A DNA stretch of 64,000 bases from Powellomyces hirtus (Eukaryota > Chytridiomycota > Chytridiomycetes > Spizellomycetales > Powellomycetaceae): contig JAHLKG010000008.1 in the NCBI GenBank assembly GCA_025526995.1, positions 682,001 to 746,000 on the forward strand, written 5' to 3'. Positions within the stretch are counted from its first letter, which is position 1. Each line of letters begins with the position of its first letter. Below the pieces are notes generated by a model. That model did no database searches. It was not told where the DNA came from and saw only the letters and a program-made list of their open reading frames with translations. This document shows, piece after piece, positions 29,018 through 40,400 of the stretch. The position numbers and the translations under genes are program-made.

Positions 29018-30742
29018 CTATAAAGACGCACTCTTGATATCTGTAGTGACCCTTGCCGCATCATGCAGCATCCGGCCCACATGTCCAGTCTTTTCCCTGA
29101 CACGGTGCTCTGCGTCCAACAGGTCTTTTGGCACAAGTAGTGGTTCGGCAGTAACCGCGTGCTCATACAGAAGTGTTAGCAAAGCATCCGTCTTCTCCTT
29201 CAAAGATATTACTGACGTTCTGCAATTCATGTCCGCTTGGTGCTCGGCATCGTGTGCAGCGCGCGCGGCATCGGTACCGTCCTGTGCAATACGCTTTGCG
29301 AGCGACTCGTCACAAGGCCCTGCCACTCGGGACAGAAGTGTACTCAACACGTCAATCTGAGAGCTACTTGCTGGTTTCGTATTTCGAGATTGGCTCATCT
29401 CATTCAATCGAGTAGAAACACCGCTGTGAGCACAAGTGAGGGTCTCCGCAACCGCCTGCAGTAGGTGACCTTGTTCGCGCAAGCAATGCTTCTCATTTCG
29501 TACTGCGTGGCCCAGGAACATGAGCCGGGCAGCTTGCTGTCGGAGATGCCGTATTAGCTCGGCGCCTTGTTTCAAACGCTTTTCTCGATTCTTCATAGTC
29601 ATCTGAAAGATCTCGTGGAGGAAAGGCACCACAACATGCATTGCAGCGATCTGCTGCCATAAGGGATGCAGCATATTGACGATGGCCCGCACGTCATCAG
29701 CATCGTCAGGACTGTTGGTAGTCGGCGTACAGGCAGTGGTACACGGATTGCTTCCAAGATTCCCCAGATTGTCTACGAGAGCCGCCATTTTACTTTCCGA
29801 ATAGTGAGCTCGTAGCGAGGCTGTGTAATGCTCGCGCTCTGTGCTAACTAACAGCCCACGCATTCGGTCCATTTCGGCAGCTAGCTCCAGATGTATATGC
29901 AGGTGCGATGCGGAAGGCTGTATCTGCGGCGAGAGCGGCTCGTCAAATATTGGTAGCTCGCTTTGCCGCGGGTCCTGCGGAAATATGTGTGCAAAGCCGC
30001 TTGACAAAAATCTCTCATGCATCTCATCCACATTGATTAATTCCGAAATTTGCGGTGCGCATTGGTGCAAATATGTCGGTTGCATTGGTGGATTGCCAAG
30101 TGTCGACAGATTCACTATCCGTCTGCACGAGTCGGCAGCCTCAGTCATCGCCGCGTCCATTCGGAGCGATAGATTGCTCGTCTCGAGATCTACCTCATTC
30201 AAGGTGCGCTCCGCAGCTTCCGATTGAGCAGTAAGCTTCTCCGCACGGATAGTCGCTTTGACCTGGCTCTGTTTGAGACAGCCAAGCTGCAAATCCATTG
30301 TTTTTATTTCCTCCTGCACTCGCTTCAGTTCTCCTTCCAATCTGACCATGTCGGCCTCGATGTCCGCAGGCGAGCCTTTGCCTGGTCCTGTCTCCATCAG
30401 TTCCAAACTCCCTTCCAGAGCTTCCTCGTTCACAAAGCCCATAGCTTTGAGTTCTTCATATGTGCTATACTCTGCACTGCTGAGCACATCCCATCCTGCG
30501 CGATAGTTCCGGCAAGTCTCCGTGTTGGACTTTGACTCTGCAACTCCTCCATCGTTCCCAAACGCGACACACAGCCACTCGAGGAAAGGCACTGAATTTT
30601 CCAAAGCAAAAGCCCATTCCAGAGTTTCTTGTACCGGTGCAGACGAACGCGGCGGTTTGTATCCCAGATCATCCAAAATGCGAGCAAGCGTTTCCGGGGA
30701 TGGGTCTTCGTACGTCTGCCGCTCATCTTCTGCGGTCAACAT
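29018..30742 (-). CDS. HAUS3: HAUS3-like augmin complex subunit
   Basis: A single exon of 574 residues from the ATG at 30742. Augmin recruits gamma-tubulin to existing spindle microtubules to nucleate branches. The N-terminal part fits the HAUS3 pattern: LARILDDLGYKP, TLEWAFALENSVPFLEWLCVAFG, an LSSAEYSTYEELKAMG block and ALEGSLELM, followed by long heptad-type coiled coils (residues about 130-210 and through the second half), with KLTAQSEAAERTLNEV and similar. Human HAUS3 is of similar length. Augmin is patchy in fungi and absent from budding yeast, so its presence fits an early-diverging lineage. Unlike its intron-rich neighbours it has no introns. Family assignment rests on the N-terminal motif; other coiled-coil proteins are possible. 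Confidence 0.7.
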   Translation of the reverse strand: MLTAEDERQTYEDPSPETLARILDDLGYKPPRSSAPVQETLEWAFALENSVPFLEWLCVAFGNDGGVAESKSNTETCRNYRAGWDVLSSAEYSTYEELKAMGFVNEEALEGSLELMETGPGKGSPADIEADMVRLEGELKRVQEEIKTMDLQLGCLKQSQVKATIRAEKLTAQSEAAERTLNEVDLETSNLSLRMDAAMTEAADSCRRIVNLSTLGNPPMQPTYLHQCAPQISELINVDEMHERFLSSGFAHIFPQDPRQSELPIFDEPLSPQIQPSASHLHIHLELAAEMDRMRGLLVSTEREHYTASLRAHYSESKMAALVDNLGNLGSNPCTTACTPTTNSPDDADDVRAIVNMLHPLWQQIAAMHVVVPFLHEIFQMTMKNREKRLKQGAELIRHLRQQAARLMFLGHAVRNEKHCLREQGHLLQAVAETLTCAHSGVSTRLNEMSQSRNTKPASSSQIDVLSTLLSRVAGPCDESLAKRIAQDGTDAARAAHDAEHQADMNCRTSVISLKEKTDALLTLLYEHAVTAEPLLVPKDLLDAEHRVREKTGHVGRMLHDAARVTTDIKSASL

Positions 30743-31105
30743 CACGCCACTTCAAGCTTCGGTTCGATTATGAAGAAACGGTCTTTTCTTCCCAGGACTT
30801 GACTCGTAACCCGTACTCAATGACACAACGCGAAATGCTCCTATCTATATATGTGCATAAGAATACTGTATAAAAGCGGCGCTTCCTTGATGAATGAGAT
30901 GTTCGGGCATGTTCCCTTGCGCAGGAGCGTTGGGTCCGTCGTTGACAATTCACGTCGCTACATATAGGATACACTATATGTAGCTCACGTGCCCCATCAT
31001 TCTGAAATTCATAGAACTTTCGCTCATTATTCTCGTTAAAAACATAACGAAAAACAACTTCTACAAACAAAACATTAGCAAGGAAGATCTAGATCAGCAG
31101 TCTCC
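30743..31105. promoter_or_regulatory. Shared 5' region of HAUS3-like gene and RIO1
   Basis: 363 bp between divergent start codons. It contains the imperfect palindrome CATATAGGATACACTATATG (around 30961-30980). Role unknown. Confidence 0.4.
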
Positions 31106-33572
31106 ATGTCTGCAACAGCCGGTGATTATGTGGACGGACAGTTTTCTGACCCTGAGAGTGATGGAGAACCTCAGCAAACCACAGATGCCGCCGTAACATC
31201 CGTTGACCAGGCCCAATATGCTCGCCTGGACGACGCTGAAGAGGAATTCAGTGAGGACGAAGAGGAGGATGATGACGACTTGGACGATGACTTCGAAGAC
31301 AACGAGTTTGACCTGAATCACGGAGACCATTGGTTCAGCGCCACTGGGGGTAATTGGGGCTATAGGTTAACTTCGGTCTTTCTGGAAAGGACCTTTTCTC
31401 ACACCGTCCTTTTTGCAGACTTTACCAAGCAGTATAACCGCCTTAAGACTCAGCTCGGGGTATCAAGCACTAGCTTAGGGGAAACTGGAAAGGGAGCGGG
31501 GACTTCCTCTGCCAAGTCTCCACTGCAGGCAACCGGAATGAAAGGGCAGGTTGTGGCGGCCGCTCGTAGCGCCGCAAAGGCAGCGAAGCAGAAGAAGGAG
31601 GCTACTATGGTAACAACTGCGGAAGCGGCGCTGAGTGAAAAGCTGATAGGCAGGATTCGGCTGGGTATGGACACCAGTGCAGCGCTCCATCCTCGTCATA
31701 AATACTAAGATGGTCTTTTGATCCTTTTAGACAACTCTTCGACGGACTCGAGTCTGAACATGAGCCGAAAGGGAGCTGGTGACCGGACTCGGGATAAGGA
31801 CAAGTCAGACCGAGCTACAGTTGAACAAGTACTCGACCCGCGAACCCGAATCATCCTTTTCAAACTACTTAACAGCAACATCATCTACGAAATCAACGGA
31901 TGTGTCTCGACTGGGAAGGAAGCAAACGTTTACCACGCCACTACCGAAGATGGTGGTCACCGCGCTTTGAAGATCTACAAAACGTCGATTTTGACGTTCA
32001 AGGATCGCGATCGATATGTCTCTGGAGAGTATCGGTTCAGACATGGATACAGCAAAAGTAACCCGAGGAAGATGGTTAAGGTCTGGGCAGAGAAGGAGAT
32101 GAGAAACCTGAAGCGCTTACATGCCGCTGGTATACCCTGTCCCGAACCGCTTCTGTTGCGGATGCATGTGCTTTTAATGACTTTCATCGGTGATGCTGAA
32201 GGATGGTAAGCGTCATTTGCTTCGTATGGAGACGGTCGTAGCAAACGTATCGATATAACATATGTCCTCCTGTCTTCCGTTGATAGGGCTGCACCGCGAC
32301 TGAAAGACGCGGTCATCACCAACTCGGCGACTTACCGACTCATTTATCATCAGCTACTGAAAATGATGTGGACAATGTACCACAAATGCCGGCTTGTTCA
32401 TGGTGATTTGTCCGAGTACAATCTTCTTTACCAAAGGCGCGTCTTGTACATCATTGACGTCTCCCAGTCCGTCGAACACGACCATCCTCATGCTCTGGAA
32501 TTCCTCCGCAAGGATTGTACAAACGTGATTGACTATTTCAGGAAGCGCCTTCCGGAACAGATTATGACTGTCAGAGAACTGTTTGATTTCGTCGTCGGAG
32601 ATATGGATGTCGTTAGGCAGGGTCTGGGCGAGGAGCTGGATGCTGAGGAGCCGAACAACTCAAGTGAGACCGATCCCGATCTGCGCTTGGTGGAGAAGTA
32701 TCTGGAGAAGGTATGTTTGTTTCCTTTGGGAGGCTCATTGCTACAGTACGACAATCAAACAAACTGTGCTCACCTACACCTTTCTTCAGGTTCATGTGCG
32801 CATTGCTGAGCGACCATCTACATACCTCGAAAGCGGCAGTATTCAAATTGATGAGGAGGTTTTCAAGCAACTTTACATCCCCCGTACGCTGGACGATGTT
32901 GCGGACGTGGAAAAAGATGTCGCCATGTTGCAGGATGGAAAGGGCGATGAGGTAATGTCAAATAACATTGAATGAGATGAAAAATTTGTTGATTGGCTAA
33001 TTGGGTGCGTTGTCATGTAGCTCTTGTACCGTCAAGTCACAGGACTTGCCCTGCCACCACAGTCTGCTGTGGGGCCAAGTGTTAAACCCACGGTAAAAGC
33101 AGGAGTAGATGAAAAAGTTGACGCTGGAACTCTGGGAGGAGAGGCAGAGAAGGACAGGGATGCCCAGTCAGAGATCGCAGACAAGAAACGTGTTGCAGTG
33201 TCGCTGAAAGGAAGGGAGGATACGCCAAAAAGTGAGGAGACTGAGGAAGCCGATGAAAATGAAGAGAACGATGATAGTGATGGAGAGAGTGACGAAGATG
33301 ATAGTGACGATGAGTACGACGAACGGACCGGGAAGCCGATGAAGAAGGATGAGGACAAGGACTTGAAAAAGGTTTGAGCTTGATTCGATGCACCCCCCGA
33401 AAAGCGAATCCTGATCTCTGTATGGTCGGCGGACGTCTGTGTTATGTTATCTCAGGAACGGAAGAAGGCAGCCAAGGAGGAGAAACGGGAAAAACGAAAA
33501 CAGAAAGTTCCAAAGGCTGTCAAGAAGCGGAAAGAAAAAGTCGCAGCCACTCGCAAGGGCGGCAAGAAATAG
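31106..33572 (+). CDS. RIO1: RIO1 atypical serine kinase
   Basis: Exons 31106-31349, 31419-31664, 31731-32205, 32287-32710, 32790-32951, 33021-33371 and 33456-33572; 672 residues. RIO1 is an ATPase/kinase that releases late factors from pre-40S ribosomes. It has an acidic N-terminus ([15 protein letters not shown]), then the RIO domain with the flexible P-loop [28 protein letters not shown], the catalytic [13 protein letters not shown], and the metal-binding Asp in [14 protein letters not shown] followed by FLRKDC. The [14 protein letters not shown] block is family-typical. The last exon is needed: without it the frame stops just after KDLKK, whereas splicing adds [17 protein letters not shown] and [11 protein letters not shown], the conserved basic C-terminus of RIO1. 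An acidic run precedes it. It serves the same pathway as UTP15. Confidence 0.95.
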
Positions 33573-34461
33573 AAGAACGGCGTGCTCTCGGACGCCATTC
33601 TCTTATATCCTACAGCGGTTGGCGGTTGGCGGAAATTCGTTGTTTGCATATTTTGGTTTATTCATCTGTACATAAGAGCATCCACGTTTGACACTGAAAG
33701 TGTATCTTGTCATGGCGGTGGAAGTAATCTATTTTGTCTAGTTTCTGTGAGCCAAATGCGTACTTTCGGTCCACTTCTTGTAGGAAGAATGGAAGCAAGA
33801 TAGCGCATCGCAGATAACCGAAACTTGCATGCTGTCCAACTGGCAGGGAACGCGCGCGGTGATGCGTCCGGCGCGAGTTCAATTCTCCGAAACAGCATGA
33901 AGTTTCATTTTCTGCAAAAGCGCATGTGATGACAACGTTTAAGCTAATAGGAAGAGCCGTCTGAATTCAACAATTCATTGTTGCTTGACTGATATTTCTT
34001 ACTCTGATACGCTTGTTGTAGCAAAATGATTTTTGCGTTACAATAACCCCTGTAACCAACTGAATGGTTAACTACTATGACCCTTGTAAGCCCCGTTTGT
34101 AGGGAAGGTCGATGTTCATGGCTTGAGGCATCCGCACGTCTGTGTAGTCTTCCTCCCGCCCATCCATGAAAAGCCTAACAATCGCAACAGCACACCCACC
34201 CCATGATGATGAAGTGTCATTCTTTCATGGCTTGCCAGTTACGGGGGACAGTGGACACCGAAGTAGACACCGTTCCCATGTTCCAAATAGACGCAAGACA
34301 AAACGCGTGATTCGTTCCGTGTCGCTCGATCCGGCTTTGCGGTCTAGCCCCTGCCCCGACGCTTGGGCGGTGTTAGCGGGGCGATTCCATCATTGCTCGC
34401 CATTGCAGTTGTGGTTTACTTCACCCAAGGCACTGCTGCTCTGCTTTGCACTCGTCTCACC
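33573..34461. other. Intergenic region RIO1-histidine kinase
   Basis: 889 bp without a supported gene. ORFs here are short and lack family features. The frame of the kinase extends upstream to 34363 only from a TTG, so the ATG at 34462 in a CACCATGG context is taken as the start. Confidence 0.5.
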
Positions 34462-37400
34462 ATGGACGGGCCGAAAAGGCCACGCTTTGCCGGTGCCAGC
34501 GACAGTGCTGGTATATCGCCATCACCCGCCGGAAATGTGCATCCCTCCTTACCCAGCCAACCGTCCTCATTCGTACCGCCATCACTCAGTGCTCTCCTAG
34601 ACATGGCCGCCTCCGCCGACCCTTCCATTCCGGTCAGCGATCTTACACTAGTGGGCAAGGATACTGCAAAAGCTGTTGCCTATTACAAAGGTCGCATAGG
34701 CAGCGTCAACGTACTTGTGAAGGGCTGCTGTCCGGATGCCCCGGGGGGGTTAGAGGCGGTCGCTAGGCTGAGGCACGAATTCTATATCATCGCACATCTG
34801 TTAAAATCTCAGCAGGCGAAAGGATCCACAAATCCAAGCTTCCCTGCGCAACCTCCCAGCTTCGGCACACACGACTCCTCGTCACATGTAGAATCCCGAC
34901 TTCGCGATCCCATGAACAACGGTAAGCATGATGATAGGATGGGGTGTCAAGCAGAAAGATACATCCGATGTGGGAAGAAGGGCTGTTGTCAGCAGGTGGC
35001 TGTGCTAGGAGTGCGTATGTGATTCGAGTTGGACGCATTTGATTGCGCGCTTACCTGAAGAATCAACGAAATCTGCGAGAGATCGCTTGTCTATTGTCCT
35101 GATTGTTCGTTGAGGCTATCAGAGCTAGTCTGACAATCCATTTTGATCGCGCTACTACCGGTACTTTCGCGTAACCTCTGATTATCTCCTCGCAGCCAAA
35201 AGTGCTTTGGGAATCGGATCGCCGGGAGTATCACGGGTAGCGACGGTATCCCCGGGAACAAAGAAGAGGGAGCAGCTGGCAGCTGCGGCAGTAGCTGCGG
35301 CTCAAAGACCATCGCGCACGGGTTTCATTGAACCATTCCCATTCACATCCTCTCCGCAAGGCCTGCTCCTTCCATTTCCAGACTACTCGGATCTCACCAT
35401 GCGATGTGTCCTGGAGAAGAGACGGGCCGAGAATGCAGGGCCTTTTCCTGCTCGGACAGCATTAACTATCGTCGCTAGAATCGGTCAGATATTACTTACA
35501 ATCCATGATCGGAGGGTCATACATAAGGTATGTGTACCTTGTGTGGAAAACATCACTAGAGGAGGTTCGCGAGCGATCGCGTGAGATTAATTGAAAGGAG
35601 ACTATAGAATAGCGATTGAATGTTTGCGCGCCTTCCTTTGCTTAGAACATATCCCCCGAGTCCATCGTGATGGTGCCTGTGGGACAATCAGGCAGCGGCA
35701 GCAATCTGTCCCCTACCGGAAGCGACGAATACGAAATCCGTATTGTTGGGTTCGAGCACGCATCACGACTGGAGAGCGAGAAGTATTCGGTCAATCTAAA
35801 TCCTGCTGCGGCGTCAGCTGGCCTCGAAGGAGATTTAGTTTACATAGCGCCAGAGGCCACTGGACGAACGAGTCGTTCACTGGACTACCGCGCCGACTTT
35901 TACTCTTTAGGCTGCGTTTTCTACGAACTGCTTACTCTTCACCCGCCGTTCAGGCCGGAGGAGCTTGGTCCTGCCGAGCTTCTCTTTGCTCATCTGGCCC
36001 GATCGCCACCGCCTCTACCTGATACCATCCCATCAACGTGTGCCGAGATCGTATACAAGCTGTTGTCAAAAAATGCGGAAGATCGATATCAGCACGCATT
36101 GGGAGTATCGGCGGACTGTAGCAGGCTCGGTGAGCTTCTTGCCCGCTGCAGTGATGGAAAGAGCCGCCGGGGCGAGCGCTCCTTGGCGCGTTTCTCTCCA
36201 GGGCGGTATGATACACGATCTCGCCTCATTTTTCCCAACAAGCTATATGGCCGCGAAGCAGATGCAGAGAGACTGCTTGACGCGCTCAAATTGACTCGCC
36301 GTGGACGCCCAGTTTTGTGTGCCGTAGGTGGTTACTCCGGGGTCGGGAAGTCTGCACTGGTGTCCGAGATATATTCGAGCGTTGTTACCGCCGGCGCGTG
36401 GTATGCAGCATCAAAGGTGGACCAGTTTTCCCGCCAGCTTCCGTTTCATAGTTTCATTCTTGCTTTTCGAGAACTCGTTGCCAATATTCTCGCTGCTCCA
36501 GTGGAGATTTTGAAGGAATTCCGTGCCCGATTCGATGAACTGATCGCTGCTCATGGCTTAGGTTTTATCGTTGTTGAAATCTGTCCACAGCTCGAACAGG
36601 TTGTGGGACCTCAGATACCCACGCCTGTGTTGGAGCAGCAGGAGCGCAAAAGCAGATTCATTGCAGCCATGGTCAAATTCATCCAGGTGTTCACTTCGAC
36701 ACGTGTTAGCGACACACAGAATTCCCGAATGTTGGTGCTCGTGCTTGATGATGTGCAATGGGCTGATATCGGTAGTTTAGAGCTCATCTCAGCCATAATG
36801 GCTGATACCGATAAGGCGTTGGGTGGGGTCTTTTTGATAGGTTAGGTCGTGATTTTGATTGGCCTTGTCTCAAATTCGTCTCTTGCTGCTCTTAACTAAT
36901 CCTCGTTCCTAACTTTCATGTATGTGTTTAGTTGCTTACCGGAACAATGAGGTCGATGATCACCATCCCCTTACCACTACGTTGAACACTGTCCGGGATC
37001 ATCGTGAAGCCTCTTCACGTCTGATTGAAATTGAACTCAACCCTCTGCAGTCATGCAGCATTGATGACTGGCTCATCGACTTGTTGGGCTGGTCCAGACG
37101 CTCCTACAAATCTGAAACACATTTGAACTTCCCAGGGCGGACCAATGGAGCCAACGGTTCAGATAGTAGTGATTCGGATATGTCTGAACAGAGTAGCTCA
37201 TCAAGTCTGAGCAGAGCGGGATCCACAAGTTCCATACGATCTAACGGTGCGGGCGACAAATCGGCACCATCCGGGAGCATATTACATGCAAGAGGACGCG
37301 TTGGTGTGTTAAGCGATTTGGTGCATTCGAAAACTGGCGGCAATCCCTTTTTTGTTATCCAGGTGCGTAAACTACTCATCTTTCGGGTGACCAACATGGG

Positions 37401-40400
37401 TCTGGCGAGCCGGGGATCTGAAGGTTCGGTGCTGAGGCGTGCGATCATTCACATTTTTTGGTTCTTCTAGCTGCTCAAAAGCTTCCATCAATCGGAGCAC
37501 CTCATTTTCAATTGGACACGGCGACGATGGGTCTGGGATGCGGAATCTTTACAAACGGGATGTCTCTCCGAAAATGTTGTCGACTTTATGGTCTCGCAGA
37601 TGCGGAAGCTCACTCCCACGTCACAACATGTCCTTTCCCTGGCGGCCTGTATCGGGGACACATTCGACCTCCTCATGCTCGCTAAGCTCAATCGCAAAAA
37701 CATTGCCGATACCAGCGCCGATTTGTGGGAGGCCCTACAGGGTGGTTTTATCGTGCCTCTAGGTATGGCATTGTCGATTGTCTTTTTGCCCATTTCCCAT
37801 TTAACCAGAACTTACTGCTAATTCACAATTTTACCTTCAGACCCGAACTATAAGGTTGCAATGGCATTGTCAGGATGTACAGTGGTTGACCCGACTCCCG
37901 GGGAAATGTCGCAGTTCAGGATCTCGTACAAATTTCAGCATGGTAATAACGGATAGCTAGCAGCATGAGGGTCAAAATTCTTATTCAGGAAGCCTATACC
38001 TGACTATCTATCTGCTGGTGGGTGTTTACTATCATAGACCGAGTCCAACAAGCCGCAATGCTTCTCTTGCCGGACAAAGAACGTCTCCCGATTCACATTC
38101 AAGTTGGTCAACTCCTAATTCAGTACACGTCTCCCCGGGGCTTCGAAGAGCGCATCTTCGAGATTGTAAATCAGCTGAATAAAGGGCAGGTGCTCATTAC
38201 TGACCCTGCGGCTAGACTTGAGCTGGCAAGATACAACTGCATGGCGGGCTTGAAGGCCAAAAGCGCCGCTTTTGCGTCCACAGCTGCTCAATACTTCCAT
38301 CTGGGACTTGACCTGCTCGGGTACGAGCCTGCTTGGACTCGAGATTACACCCTGGCTAAAACGCTTTATCTTGAACTAAGTGAGGTAAATGTCTTTCTCG
38401 TCACGCACAGAGCCATTGATAGTTACGACCTTCTTCTGATCCACCGATCGTGAATGACAGGCTGAATACTCGTGTTGTCGATATGACGCTGCTAAACGGT
38501 ACATTGATGTTGCGCGTCAAAATGCCAGGACCGATGCTGACAAAGCGTGCGCCGGACTTGTCGAGGTATCGTTCTTTCGCGTTTTCTTTTGACCGCAATG
38601 CCAGGCAGCCATACTAAAAGAGACGGAATTTTCTTAAGGTCAAGTATTACACGTCCCAGGGCCGCCTCGCGGAAGCCATAGAATGCGGATTAACTGTCTG
38701 CACCATGCTTGGCTGTCCCATCCCATCCCCGAACGGCAAAGAGGTCGAAGAGTTGAAGAGCGGTCTGGATATGGAACCTGATGACATCGCAGCTCTGGAA
38801 AATGGTCGCATGATGGACGAGGAGGGAAACATTGAAAAAGCATTGGAAATGATGGTGTCGCTAGTGCCTCCGGTATGTCACACTCCAAGATGGCGAGCAA
38901 CTTGAGATCTCTATTATCGTACTTAGAGTTTGGCCTGCAGGTCTACTTTGGACGGCCGGATCTTTTGATTCCTATGATTTTGACAATGGTTCGTCTGAGT
39001 GTTGACCACGGACATTCAGCCTCAGGATGTTACGGATACATCCTGTACGGGCTCCTCCTTTGCGGCGCATGGTATGCCAATTGAGAGAGGGAATGATGTG
39101 CATGACCTGAAGTTCACAAATCTTCATAGGGATGAAATGCGCCAAGGGTACTTGTGGGGCGGCCTGGGGCGCACCCTGGTAACACGGCACTGGGACAATG
39201 CGGCAATCAAATGTCAGGTGTACAAAGTGTTTGCCTCGCATATCCAACCTTGGAGCGAACCTCTCAGGAACTGCAATATCAATTTCAAGGTCGCCCTTCA
39301 AGTCGGTCTTGCTACATTCAATTCCGAGTATTCTGGTTACAGCGCTGTTGAGGAAATTCAGTACACTTTGTTTGCCGGAGCGAATTTGGCGGATGTTGAC
39401 GACCGATGCACCCTTCTCGCCGAGAAGATTTATAAAATGAACCAGACGATTGGATCCACATACATGCGCGTCACCCAACAGGTCATCAGGAATCTTCTCG
39501 CTTCGCATTCTGCCGACAATGAGGACGATGTGATGGACGTAGATGCGGAAGCCATAGAAGATCCGACTTTACTTAAAGGCGAGATATTCGACGAAACAAC
39601 GATGCTCACCCCTGAAATCCAGCAAATGCAGCTGATTTTGTTCAACTTCCACGTGTACAAACTATTCATCGCCTACATGTTTCGGCGCTACGACGTGGCG
39701 CTTGTGCAAGCGGAACTGGCAACGCCATTGCTTGCCGGTGGAGTTGGCCTTATCCCAGTCGCGGAATTCAACTTTTATCAATCTCTCACTCTCCTCGCTA
39801 CCACGAGGCCTGAATCCGCCAACTGGCCTGCAGTGCTCGCCACTATCAAAAAGAACCAGGAAAAGATGGAATTATACGCCACGTCTGCTCCGCAGAATTT
39901 CCTCAACAAATACAAACTGGTCCAAGCGGAGTATGAACGTGTTGCGGGCAACAAATATCGCGCTCTGGAGCTTTACGACGAGGCAATTGCCCTCGCGCGC
40001 TCAAATCAATTGACGCATGAAGAGGCTCTTGCGTCGGAACTCGCTGCTGAATACTACCTTCGCGAGCATAAGATCAACGTTGCGGGAGCGTATGCTGCCG
40101 ATGCATATTATGCATATGTCAACTGGGGAGGTCGGTGCAAAATCAAACAGCTTGATTCGTTCGAAGGCGTTTGGAGTTGGATAGCTGGTGGAAGGCGGGC
40201 CCCGACGGACGGTGGGCTCAGGGCAACTCAAGACATCGATGTCGACGCCGTGCTGAGTGCTACAATGGCGATATCGACAGAGATTGTTCTTCCGAGGCTT
40301 GTCAAACAAGTCATCTCAACAGTTATACAGAACGCCGGTGCTTCACGTGCTTTCCTAATTCTGGAGCGTGACGGACACCTTGTGCTTGTGGCGTCGGGAT

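Noticed and set aside
28854..29360. 168-codon plus-strand ORF
   Set aside because: Mostly antisense to the HAUS3-like coding sequence; no family match.
34363..34461. Hydrophobic N-terminal extension of the histidine kinase
   Set aside because: It would begin at TTG; the ATG at 34462 has a good context and directly precedes conserved-looking sequence.
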